Assembly (NCBI GenBank): GCA_030039995.1
Contig: JASHUL010000053.1
Coordinates: 1-5,564 of the forward strand
Length of the DNA stretch: 5,564 nt
Origin: Thermoplasmata archaeon
Lineage (GTDB): Archaea > Thermoplasmatota > Thermoplasmata > Lutacidiplasmatales > UBA184
Direction: 5' to 3'
Shown: positions 1 through 5,564 of the stretch, piece by piece
How the letters are laid out: each line of letters begins with the position of its first letter
How positions within the stretch are numbered: position 1 is the first letter of the stretch
Position numbers and translations under genes: made by a program
Notes under the pieces: model-generated
Databases searched by the model: none
What the model saw: the letters and a program-made list of their open reading frames with translations, nothing else
Told to the model about the DNA's origin: nothing

Positions 1-105
1 CTGCGCTGTCCGTCCTGCGGGCAGGAGACCCACCCCCGGTACGTCCCGGACTTCCAGACGGAGATCTGCGACCGCTGCCGCAAGGGGCTCTACAGCCCCC
101 AGTGA
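1..105 (+). CDS. C-terminal end of a small zinc-ribbon protein (5' partial)
   Basis: The frame is open from the left edge to a TGA at 103-105, giving 34 visible residues. They contain two cysteine pairs, CPSC at residues 3-6 and CDRC at 23-26, separated by 16 residues. This is the spacing of a treble-clef or zinc-ribbon knuckle that binds one zinc ion. Basic residues follow the second pair (RCRK), and the protein ends eight residues later, so the zinc site is C-terminal. Such ribbons occur in many small nucleic-acid-binding or protein-binding factors, so no specific function can be given. No start codon is visible and the N-terminus is outside the window. The gene converges on the permease gene, whose stop codon lies 79 bp away. 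It could be a chance open frame, but two well-spaced CxxC pairs ending in a stop make that less likely. Confidence 0.6.
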   Translation: MRCPSCGQETHPRYVPDFQTEICDRCRKGLYSPQ

Positions 106-184
106 GCCGCCCGAGGGTCGGTCGAGTGCGCCGGGTGCCGCGGTTCGCGGCGAACGGCGACGGTCGCGGGGACGCCGAGCGAGG
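106..184. other. Convergent intergenic gap with a small hairpin
   Basis: This 79-bp gap separates the stop codons of two convergent genes. The only structure I see is a short hairpin, GCCGCG at 137-142 pairing with CGCGGC at 146-151 across a GTT loop. It has no T-run after it in either direction, so it is not a convincing intrinsic terminator. The rest is plain GC-rich spacer. Confidence 0.35.
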
Positions 185-2152
185 TCAGCTCATCGCGCCG
201 GGGGCGCTGGAGCCCCCGGCCGTCGGCTCGACTCCCGTACGGGGGTCGTCTTGGGCGAGCAGCTTCTCGACGTCCTGGAGGTCCTTCGTCCGGTAGCCGC
301 TGAAGATCCCCCAGATGTAGATCACGGCCGCGAAGACGAGGAAGACCGGCGTGTCGTACGGCGTCGGGAGGTATCCCTTCGTGGTGTTCAACAGGCCCCC
401 GACCGACGGCCAGGAGTTGTAGACCGAGAAGAAATTGATGAGATACATCCCGAACAGGAGGACGATCACCCACCAACCGGCGTTGATCATCTTCTTCCCG
501 TCCGAGTTCGAGAGCATGTACACGATCAGGGTCGGCACGACCACGATCAAGAGGAGCGCGACGTAGTAGATCCAGAACGTCGTCATCAGCGTGCTGTTCG
601 AGGCCGGCGGCTCGCTCGGGGAGAGCGAGACCACGTCCCCGATGTAGAGGTTGATGTAGCCGTACGCCGTGATCACGGCCGTCAGCACGAGCTGCACGAC
701 CCCGATCGCCACCGACGCCCCGTACGAGATGCCCATGTTCCGCGGCGCGTAGAAGAAGTAGAACAGCGGCAGCACGAGGAAGATCACGCTCATCACGTAG
801 AACAGGCCGCCGAACGCCGTCCAATAGATCACGAAGGCCCCGCCGATGAACGCCACCGCGCCGATGAGGGCCGCCGCGGGCAGCGTCAACGGACGGCGCA
901 TCCCGGGCGAGTGCCGCCGCAGGGCGAGCAGGGTGAGCGGCCCCATGATCAGCGAGACGGCGAACGCGTCGGTGACGAACTCGGCGAACAGGAACCACGA
1001 CGGGAACGGGATGATGAAGATCGCCCCGACGATCGTCGTCACGATCAGCGCGATCCACGGGATGCGGGTGCGTTGCTCGATGCGCAGGAGCGGCTTCGGG
1101 AAGAAGCCGTCCGCCCCGACCCCGTAGACCGCCCGGGTCGCCTCACCCAGGAAGACCCAGCCGGTCCCCGACGGCGAGATGACCGCGTCCGCGAGGAGGA
1201 ACGAAGCGAAGCCGCCGAGCAGCGCCGGTCCGGCCTGCTTCATGACGTTGTAGAACGGCGCGGTGTGGAGCGGTCCCGAGCCCAACCCCAACCAGTTCCC
1301 GGGGGTGATCCCCGCCGCGGTCCAGTTGATCGCGCCGATGAAGACGACCTGGAGAAGGACGTAGAGGATGACGGCCGCGGTGATCGAGAGCACGATCGCC
1401 CTCGGCGCATCGCGCTGGGGGTTGCGGGCCTCGCCCGCGAACTGGGCCGCGCCGCGGAACCCGAGGTAGGCGAACCCGATACCGGCGGTCGGGATCGAGG
1501 TGAAGATCCCCGGCCAGCCGAACGGGGCGAACCCGCCGACGGTCATGTTGCTCTCGTGGTAGACGGTGAACAGGAAGATGATCGTCAGCGCCGGGATGAT
1601 GAACTTCCACCAGGTGACGACCGTGTTGAACGCCCCGAGGAATCGCACGCCGACATAGTTGAGGATGAAGAAGCCGATCATGAGGATCACGGCGACCAGG
1701 ACCCCTTGCCCCGTGAGGAGCCCGTTCGAGCCCACCGCGTTCGGAAGGTAGCCGGGCGGGCTCGAGGCGAGGTAGGTGACGACCGCCTCCGCCTCGATCG
1801 CCGGGACGGTGATCGAGCCGAGGATGTAGGCCGAGGCGATGATGAATCCGGTAAACCCGCCGTGAGAGTAGAGCGGGCCGCGGACGAGCTGCCCGGACCG
1901 GTGGAGCGACGACGCGATCTCGGCGAAGCAGAGACCGATCGCCATCATGAAAATCCCGCAGATGATCCACGCCACGATCGAGGCGGGCCCCGCGAGCACC
2001 GCCGCGCCCGAGACGGCGAACAGCCAGCCGGAGCCGACGACGCCGCCAAAGGAGATCATGAACAGGTCTTGGAACGAAAGCGCCCGACGTAGCTTCCGGT
2101 CCGACTCATCCGCCAGCGCGGCCTGACTCTCCCCCGCCATCGCATCCGCCAT
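185..2152 (-). CDS. APC-superfamily amino-acid permease with extended C-terminal membrane region
   Basis: This is a 655-residue polytopic membrane protein, predicted to be a secondary transporter taking up an amino acid or related amine across the cytoplasmic membrane, probably with a proton or other cation. The N-terminal half has APC hallmarks. A soluble tail (1-27) leads into a TM1 broken by the glycine motif GGVVGSG (36-42), where APC proteins bind the substrate backbone. AGEARNPQRDAPRAI (239-253) matches the conserved loop after TM6, usually AEExxNPxRxxPRAI. Hydrophobic segments lie near 28-52, 56-80, 100-128, 150-170, 182-198, 215-236, 252-275, 308-332, 366-383, 387-411, 423-445 and 447-469. 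More follow near 478-502, 523-547, 559-578 and 601-618, so there are about 14-16 against the usual 12. The tail after 620 is soluble. Substrate cannot be read from sequence. The ATG at 2152 is chosen because a weak AGGT lies 5 nt before it; an ATG four codons later is also possible. Confidence 0.9.
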   Translation of the reverse strand: MADAMAGESQAALADESDRKLRRALSFQDLFMISFGGVVGSGWLFAVSGAAVLAGPASIVAWIICGIFMMAIGLCFAEIASSLHRSGQLVRGPLYSHGGFTGFIIASAYILGSITVPAIEAEAVVTYLASSPPGYLPNAVGSNGLLTGQGVLVAVILMIGFFILNYVGVRFLGAFNTVVTWWKFIIPALTIIFLFTVYHESNMTVGGFAPFGWPGIFTSIPTAGIGFAYLGFRGAAQFAGEARNPQRDAPRAIVLSITAAVILYVLLQVVFIGAINWTAAGITPGNWLGLGSGPLHTAPFYNVMKQAGPALLGGFASFLLADAVISPSGTGWVFLGEATRAVYGVGADGFFPKPLLRIEQRTRIPWIALIVTTIVGAIFIIPFPSWFLFAEFVTDAFAVSLIMGPLTLLALRRHSPGMRRPLTLPAAALIGAVAFIGGAFVIYWTAFGGLFYVMSVIFLVLPLFYFFYAPRNMGISYGASVAIGVVQLVLTAVITAYGYINLYIGDVVSLSPSEPPASNSTLMTTFWIYYVALLLIVVVPTLIVYMLSNSDGKKMINAGWWVIVLLFGMYLINFFSVYNSWPSVGGLLNTTKGYLPTPYDTPVFLVFAAVIYIWGIFSGYRTKDLQDVEKLLAQDDPRTGVEPTAGGSSAPGAMS

Positions 2153-2230
2153 GGTTTACCTGGGGCCGCACCCTGAGACGGCCGCCCGGCGACCCGTCGG
2201 AAGCGCGGGGATTCCCCTCGCGTCCCTAGG

Positions 2231-2240
2231 TCTCAAAACT
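2231..2240 (-). promoter_or_regulatory. Candidate TATA-like box for the permease gene
   Basis: On the minus strand this reads AGTTTTGAGA, one of the few AT-rich patches upstream of the permease. In an archaeon, transcription would start about 25 nt downstream, near 2210, leaving a leader of roughly 57 nt before the ATG at 2152. A leader would fit the weak AGGT ribosome-binding sequence just before that ATG. The match is loose, and the AT-rich GGTAAACC at 2153-2160 lies too close to the ATG to be its TATA box. Confidence 0.3.
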
Positions 2241-2390
2241 CGGGGCTGGTCGTGCCGAACTGGCGGAACCCCCCAGACGCCGCGATCGGGGTCCCTGCCG
2301 ATCGTCTCAGTCACGGCTCACGGTCGTACGGGGAACTGCTACATAGATGTCGCGATGCGGCCTTCCCCCGGGCCTCCGACCCCCACTTCG

Positions 2391-2396
2391 TATAAC
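2391..2396 (+). promoter_or_regulatory. Candidate upstream TATA-like box
   Basis: The hexamer TATAAC (context CTTCGTATAACCGAG) is the best TATA match in the gap. A transcript from it would start near 2417-2420, carry the 2432-2456 hairpin in its leader, and reach the deacylase-hydrolase start about 75 nt later. It could be a second promoter for that gene. The orientation assumes the plus strand, and the box could be fortuitous. Confidence 0.3.
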
Positions 2397-2431
2397 CGAG
2401 CTCTCCGGGAGCCGTAGAACGGCCCCCCGGA

Positions 2432-2456
2432 CCGGCCCGAGCCGGTATCGGGCCGG
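2432..2456. repeat. Perfect 9-bp inverted repeat (candidate operator or RNA hairpin)
   Basis: CCGGCCCGA at 2432-2440 is exactly complementary to TCGGGCCGG at 2448-2456, with a 7-nt spacer. As DNA it would suit a dimeric regulator, ending 7 bp before the TATA-like box at 2464-2469. As RNA, on a transcript from the 2391 box, it would form a very stable leader hairpin. No T-run follows, so it does not look like an intrinsic terminator. Palindromes arise by chance more often in GC-rich DNA, but nine unbroken pairs at this position are notable. Confidence 0.5.
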
Positions 2457-2463
2457 GGCATCG

Positions 2464-2469
2464 ATTTAG
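2464..2469 (+). promoter_or_regulatory. TATA-like box placed for a leaderless transcript
   Basis: ATTTAG (context TCGATTTAGGG) is an AT-rich island centred about 28 nt before the ATG at 2494. The sequence between is GC-rich and shows no Shine-Dalgarno motif. This spacing matches archaeal TATA-to-start distance, so the mRNA would begin at or very near the start codon. Confidence 0.45.
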
Positions 2470-2493
2470 GGTCGGCCCCGCCTCGCCCGTCGC

Positions 2494-3681
2494 ATGGCCG
2501 AACGCTCGCCGGCCCTCTCCCGGTCCGCCCGTCGCTTCGATGAGCTGCTCGCCGCGCGCGGCCTGGCCGGGCGCGTGGTCGAGCTCCCGGCGTCGACCCG
2601 GACGGCGGCGGAAGCCGCCGAGGCGGTCGGCTGCGAGCTCCGCCAGATCGTGAAGTCGCTCGTCTTTCGGGCCCGGGACTCCGGCGCGGGGGTGCTCATC
2701 CTGGTCGCGGGCTCGAACCGGGTCGACGAGGCACGGATGGCCCGGGTCGTCGGGGAGCCGCTCGACCGGGCGGACCCCGAATTCGTCCGGTCAGTGACCG
2801 GGTTCGCGATCGGCGGGGTCCCCCCCACGGGGCACACGACGCCGTTGCGGACGTTCCTCGACCTCGACCTCTTGGAGCTCGGGGAGGTCTGGGCAGCCGC
2901 CGGCCACCCGCACGCGGTCTGTCGGCTGAGCTCCCTCGAGCTGGTCGGGCTGGCCCCCGGCACGGCCGTGTCGGTCGCGCCCCCCGGGTCCCCGGCGTCG
3001 GGCGCCCGGTGGGCGACGTTCGACTGTTACGGCACGCTCGTGGACTGGAGGGCCGGTTTCGCGCAGGCGACCGCTCGGCTCGGGGTCGCGGTCTCCCGGG
3101 AGGACCCGGACCGGCTCTTTCGCGCGTACCTTGCGGCCGAACCTTCGGTCGAGACCGGCCACTACCTGCCGTATCGTGAAGTGATGGCCTCCGCGTTCGC
3201 GAGGGCCGCCGAGTCGGTCGGCTCCCCGATCTCGGCCGCCACGGCCCGGGAGTTGCCGGAGTCCGTCCCGGACTGGCCGATCTTTCCCGACGTGCCCGAG
3301 GCGCTCGAGGCGCTGCGACGCAGCGGCGTACGCGTCGGGATTCTCTCGAACATCGACCGGGACCTGCTCGACGCGACCCTCCGGCGCCAGGGGATCCCCT
3401 CCGACGCGGTCGTCACGGCCGAGGAGGTCCGGTCGTACAAACCCGCGCCGGCCCACTGGGCCCGGTTCCTGCGGCAGACGAGTGCCGAACCCCGCTCGGT
3501 CCTGCATGTCTCGGCGAGCTACGAGTACGACCTCGGCACCGCCGCCGCGCTCGGGTTCCCGACCGCCTATGTCGCCCGGTACGGGGCGCTCGGCCACGGC
3601 CGCACGGTCACCACGGCGCTTCCGGGACTCCGTGAGCTCCCGACCTCCCCCGCCGTCGCGGACCTTCCGGCCCCGCGCTGA
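2494..3681 (+). CDS. Fusion of YbaK/ProX-type aminoacyl-tRNA deacylase and haloacid-dehalogenase-like hydrolase
   Basis: This 395-residue soluble protein has two domains. Residues 8-163 are a complete YbaK/EbsC-type editing domain, a family that hydrolyses mischarged tRNA, typically Ala- or Cys-tRNA(Pro). Visible marks are the conserved lysine in QIVKSLVF (K54), the NRVDEARM segment (76-83) and GGVPPTGH (107-114). After a short Pro/Gly/Ser linker, residues 172-365 form a HAD-superfamily hydrolase of the type II haloacid dehalogenase-like group. Its motif I is FDCYGTLVDW, with D177 the expected nucleophile and Tyr instead of the phosphatase second Asp. Motif II is LSNID (284-288), motif III is SYKP (K316) and motif IV is SASYEYD (D346). 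Each domain is normally its own gene. No stop or frame change interrupts the join, though a GTG at 2968 lies near it. The substrate of the HAD half is unknown, and 'dehalogenase' is a family label only. The ATG at 2494 lacks a Shine-Dalgarno sequence but follows a TATA-like box at leaderless spacing. Confidence 0.88.
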   Translation: MAERSPALSRSARRFDELLAARGLAGRVVELPASTRTAAEAAEAVGCELRQIVKSLVFRARDSGAGVLILVAGSNRVDEARMARVVGEPLDRADPEFVRSVTGFAIGGVPPTGHTTPLRTFLDLDLLELGEVWAAAGHPHAVCRLSSLELVGLAPGTAVSVAPPGSPASGARWATFDCYGTLVDWRAGFAQATARLGVAVSREDPDRLFRAYLAAEPSVETGHYLPYREVMASAFARAAESVGSPISAATARELPESVPDWPIFPDVPEALEALRRSGVRVGILSNIDRDLLDATLRRQGIPSDAVVTAEEVRSYKPAPAHWARFLRQTSAEPRSVLHVSASYEYDLGTAAALGFPTAYVARYGALGHGRTVTTALPGLRELPTSPAVADLPAPR

Positions 3682-3713
3682 CGGGGGTGGGGCGGGGCTC
3701 GCCGGGAGCGAGA

Positions 3714-3722
3714 GCTATACGG
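3714..3722 (+). promoter_or_regulatory. TATA-like box placed for a leaderless transcript
   Basis: GCTATACGG is centred about 26 nt before the TTG start at 3744, within the 62-bp gap after the deacylase-hydrolase gene. This suggests the downstream membrane-protein gene has its own promoter despite being close behind in the same direction. A GGAG at 3725-3728 lies 15 nt before the TTG, too far for a normal ribosome-binding site. Confidence 0.45.
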
Positions 3723-3743
3723 TAGGAGCCCCGTTCCCCGCCG

Positions 3744-4310
3744 TTGGCCTCCGCGACCCCACCGCCCCCGTTGCCGCCGTCGGCCGAACTCGGTCCCGAC
3801 GACCGGAAGTGGCTCCACGACAAGTACGAGCGGTTGGCGAGCGAGGAGATATCCCTCTCGGCCAGCCGGACGTCGTACTACGCGGCGATCGGCAGCATCC
3901 TCGTCACCGGGATCGTCGTAGCGCTCGACGACTTCTCGGGGGACCGGTTCCTCCTCGCCACCGTCGTGACGTTCCTCGCCCTCCTCGGGATCCTCATCTC
4001 CTCGGTCTGGGCCGTCCTCCTCCATCGAACGAACGACGCCCAGGCGCTGTGGCGGGAGGCGGCGACGCGGCTGGAGGCGCTCGACCCGCCGCTCCCCGGC
4101 GCGGTGATGGTGCCGGTCACGCTCCGGTCCGGAGATACGTTCCCGGGGAACCTGTTGCGCCCGTACGAGCTGCACGCCGCCCGGTTCGCGCGGTCGGCGT
4201 CGTGGATGGACCGGACGAACCCGGCGCTCCTGACCGAGGTCCTGCCGACCGCGTTCCTGGTCCTCTGGTCGGCGATCCTGGTCGTCGTCTGGGCCTGGTA
4301 CTTCGTCTGA
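3744..4310 (+). CDS. Unrecognised three-helix membrane protein
   Basis: This 188-residue protein has no family I can assign with confidence. It has a Pro-rich N-terminus (6-12), then a charged, probably helical stretch (18-40) leading to a hydrophobic pair at about 44-62 and 69-93 joined by a short acidic loop. A soluble middle section follows, starting with an amphipathic segment (about 97-113, ALWREAATRLEAL). A final helix at about 161-187 ends almost exactly at the C-terminus. Two helices followed by a Trp-containing amphipathic helix loosely resemble RipA-like and SLATT-like small membrane proteins, but this is impression only. The TTG start is effectively forced: an in-frame TAG lies at 3723-3725, no other start codon follows it before 3744, and a later start would remove the conserved-looking charged region. 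Its stop is 9 bp from the stop of the convergent DUF2252 gene. Confidence 0.75.
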   Translation: MASATPPPPLPPSAELGPDDRKWLHDKYERLASEEISLSASRTSYYAAIGSILVTGIVVALDDFSGDRFLLATVVTFLALLGILISSVWAVLLHRTNDAQALWREAATRLEALDPPLPGAVMVPVTLRSGDTFPGNLLRPYELHAARFARSASWMDRTNPALLTEVLPTAFLVLWSAILVVVWAWYFV

Positions 4311-4319
4311 CCCGGGGCC

Positions 4320-5564
4320 CTACCGCTCGAGCCGGACCGGCAACCGCCCCTTCCGGATCGCCCCGACCAGGGCCGCGTGGTCCCGTACGGTCTGGTCCGC
4401 GTACGCCTCGGCGAACGCGGTGACCGCCCGGTCGAACGTGTCCTTCCCGCCGAGGTAGCCGCTGATCGCCGCCGGGTCGCCCGTGCGGGCGTGCGCCCGG
4501 GCGAGGGCCGCCCCGCACAGCTCGCCGTGACCGACGATCTCCTTCGGACCCATCGTACCCGGGTCGGCCGTGAACTTCCAGTCCCGGAGCTGCCGAACGT
4601 AGAAGTCCTCCCCCCGCAGCGACCCCCAGCCGAGGAAGCTGTCGCTCGTCTGCTGGATCAGTCGCTGGCCGACCACGACGCGCTGCCCGTGCGTCGGGTA
4701 GACGCTCGGGCCGGCGTACGGCTCGAGCACGGACGGGAGCGCCTGCTTCACCTGGAGGAACAAGGGGTCGTCGGTCTCCCGGTCGCCGAGCAGCAGGACG
4801 ATCGAGCAGCGGGTCCCGACGCTCCCGACCCCGACGACCTTCTGGGCGACGTCGACCGGACGGTACCGCTCGAGCAGCATCCGGCGGTCCTCGGTCAGCG
4901 TCGCGAGGTACCGGTCGTAGAGCGCGTGGGTGAACTCCGCCTGCCGGTCGTCCGAGTAGTGGACGATGAGGGGCGGCTGGTCCCGGATCCGGTACTCGGC
5001 CCCGACCTTCCGCGTCAGCCGGGGGAAGATGTGGAGCGAGGTGTTCCCGCGGGCCGCCCGCGCGTACCGATCGACGACCCGCCGCGCCAGGCGGGCGACC
5101 TGCCGGGAGGTCCGTTCCGGGTCGAGATGCGCGTACCAGATGTCGAGATACCGGAGCGGCGCGTAGCCGTTCATCGCGTCCCGGTACGAGCGGAGGGCCC
5201 GCAGCGCCGCGCGACGGCCGCGCGCTCGGGGCAGACCGCGGACGCGGCAGGCGACCACGAGGCTCGTGGCGAGCCGCTTCAGGTCCCATTCCCACGGGCC
5301 GGGGAGCGTCTCGTCGAAGTCGTTCTCGTCGAACACCTCCTGGCGCTCCGGGGTCGCGAAGATGCCGAAATTCGAGAGGTGGGCATCGCCGCCGAGCTGG
5401 ACGCGCAGCCCCGTGCGGGCGGTCGACGCGAGGTCTCGGGCCATCACAGCGGCCGCACCCCGAAGGAAGGCGAGCGGGTCGGCGGCCATCCGGCCGTACC
5501 GGATCGGGACCAGGGACGCCACCCGGACTCGGTCCGACTGGCGGAGCAGCTCGACCGGGTCGGG
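4320..5564 (-). CDS. DUF2252 family protein, kinase-like motifs (5' partial)
   Basis: The frame is open from a TAG at 4320-4322 to the right edge, giving 414 visible residues. A GTG at 5522 is a possible start, but the 14 codons upstream of it (beginning PDPVELLRQSDRVRV) match the usual DUF2252 lead-in to LVPIRYGRM, so the true start lies outside the window. Numbering from that GTG, key motifs are GDAHLSN (45-51), DENDFDE (65-71), WEWDLKRL (77-84), VVGVGSVGTR (229-238), LQVKQA (256-261) and DFYVRQLRDWKF (306-317). The first two resemble the catalytic loop and metal-binding Asp of aminoglycoside-phosphotransferase-like kinases. The later glycine-rich segment and lysine resemble an ATP-binding lobe. 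The family is uncharacterised to my knowledge, so a kinase role is inference. The C-terminus looks complete. It is a soluble protein with no signal peptide visible. Confidence 0.88.
   Translation of the reverse strand, partial: PDPVELLRQSDRVRVASLVPIRYGRMAADPLAFLRGAAAVMARDLASTARTGLRVQLGGDAHLSNFGIFATPERQEVFDENDFDETLPGPWEWDLKRLATSLVVACRVRGLPRARGRRAALRALRSYRDAMNGYAPLRYLDIWYAHLDPERTSRQVARLARRVVDRYARAARGNTSLHIFPRLTRKVGAEYRIRDQPPLIVHYSDDRQAEFTHALYDRYLATLTEDRRMLLERYRPVDVAQKVVGVGSVGTRCSIVLLLGDRETDDPLFLQVKQALPSVLEPYAGPSVYPTHGQRVVVGQRLIQQTSDSFLGWGSLRGEDFYVRQLRDWKFTADPGTMGPKEIVGHGELCGAALARAHARTGDPAAISGYLGGKDTFDRAVTAFAEAYADQTVRDHAALVGAIRKGRLPVRLER

Larger units (their letters stand above)
2153..2493. other. 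Divergent intergenic regulatory region
   Basis: This 341-bp gap lies between the divergently transcribed permease and deacylase-hydrolase genes. It holds several AT-rich islands in a GC-rich background (about 2231-2240, 2338-2348, 2387-2396 and 2463-2469) and several inverted repeats, listed separately. I looked for tRNA features such as a T-arm GTTCRA motif and found none. The short open frames inside it have low-complexity Pro/Arg/Ser-rich translations and no promoter or ribosome-binding signal. It most likely holds the promoters and control sites of the two flanking genes. Confidence 0.6.

Noticed and set aside
137..151. A hairpin between the convergent genes as a transcription terminator.
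   Set aside because: The stem is only 6 bp and no T-run follows on either strand.
251..2092. A 613-codon open frame on the plus strand, opposite the permease gene.
   Set aside because: Its translation is a repetitive run of Arg, Asp, Glu and His with no domain, as expected from reading a GC-rich gene backwards. The minus-strand frame has clear APC motifs and membrane helices.
2151..2417. A possible 88-residue plus-strand protein in the divergent gap.
   Set aside because: Its start codon arises from the CCATGG that also holds the permease ATG. The translation is Pro/Thr/Arg-rich with no domain, and no promoter or ribosome-binding site precedes it.
2232..2420. A possible tRNA or other structured RNA in the divergent gap.
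   Set aside because: I found no T-arm consensus, acceptor-stem pairing or anticodon arm in a cloverleaf layout. The inverted repeats present are isolated.
2347..2469. A 40-residue open frame in the divergent gap.
   Set aside because: The translation is Arg/Pro/Ser-rich, it runs through the inverted repeat and the TATA-like box, and no TATA box or Shine-Dalgarno sequence precedes it.
2791..3597. A 268-codon minus-strand open frame opposite the deacylase-hydrolase gene.
   Set aside because: It is Arg/Gly-rich with no recognisable domain, and the plus strand encodes two complete enzyme domains over the same bases.
4117..5295. A 392-codon minus-strand open frame overlapping the DUF2252 gene.
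   Set aside because: Its translation is Arg/Gly/Pro/Ala-rich low complexity, and the overlapping frame carries all the conserved DUF2252 motifs. It is a frame shadow.

Overview
This is a GC-rich window, plausibly from an uncultured archaeon such as a high-GC Thermoplasmatota lineage. The lineage is an inference. Two plus-strand genes have no Shine-Dalgarno sequence but carry an AT-rich TATA-like box centred about 26-28 nt before the start codon, which is where it sits on leaderless archaeal transcripts. GC-rich bacteria such as Actinobacteria or Chloroflexota carry the same protein families and are not excluded.

Layout, left to right. (1) Positions 1-105 (+) hold the last 34 codons of a small zinc-ribbon protein that begins outside the window. 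(2) Positions 185-2152 (-) encode a 655-residue APC-superfamily amino-acid permease, convergent with (1), with an unusually long membrane-rich C-terminal part. (3) Positions 2153-2493 are a divergent intergenic region. I see no RNA gene or credible small protein there, but it has TATA-like boxes, a perfect 9-bp inverted repeat and weaker dyads. (4) Positions 2494-3681 (+) encode a YbaK/ProX-type aminoacyl-tRNA deacylase domain joined in frame to a haloacid-dehalogenase-type hydrolase. This fusion is the most distinctive item in the window. (5) Positions 3744-4310 (+) encode an unrecognised three-helix membrane protein with a TTG start and its own TATA-like box. (6) Positions 4320 to the right edge (-) encode a DUF2252 protein, convergent with (5) across 9 bp. 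Its N-terminus lies outside the window.

The genes do not form one operon. The permease and the deacylase-hydrolase are divergent and share an upstream region. An amino-acid importer beside a tRNA proofreading domain is a loose theme of amino-acid handling, but nothing here proves a link. I found no mobile element, CRISPR array, tRNA or rRNA, and no clear multi-gene new system.
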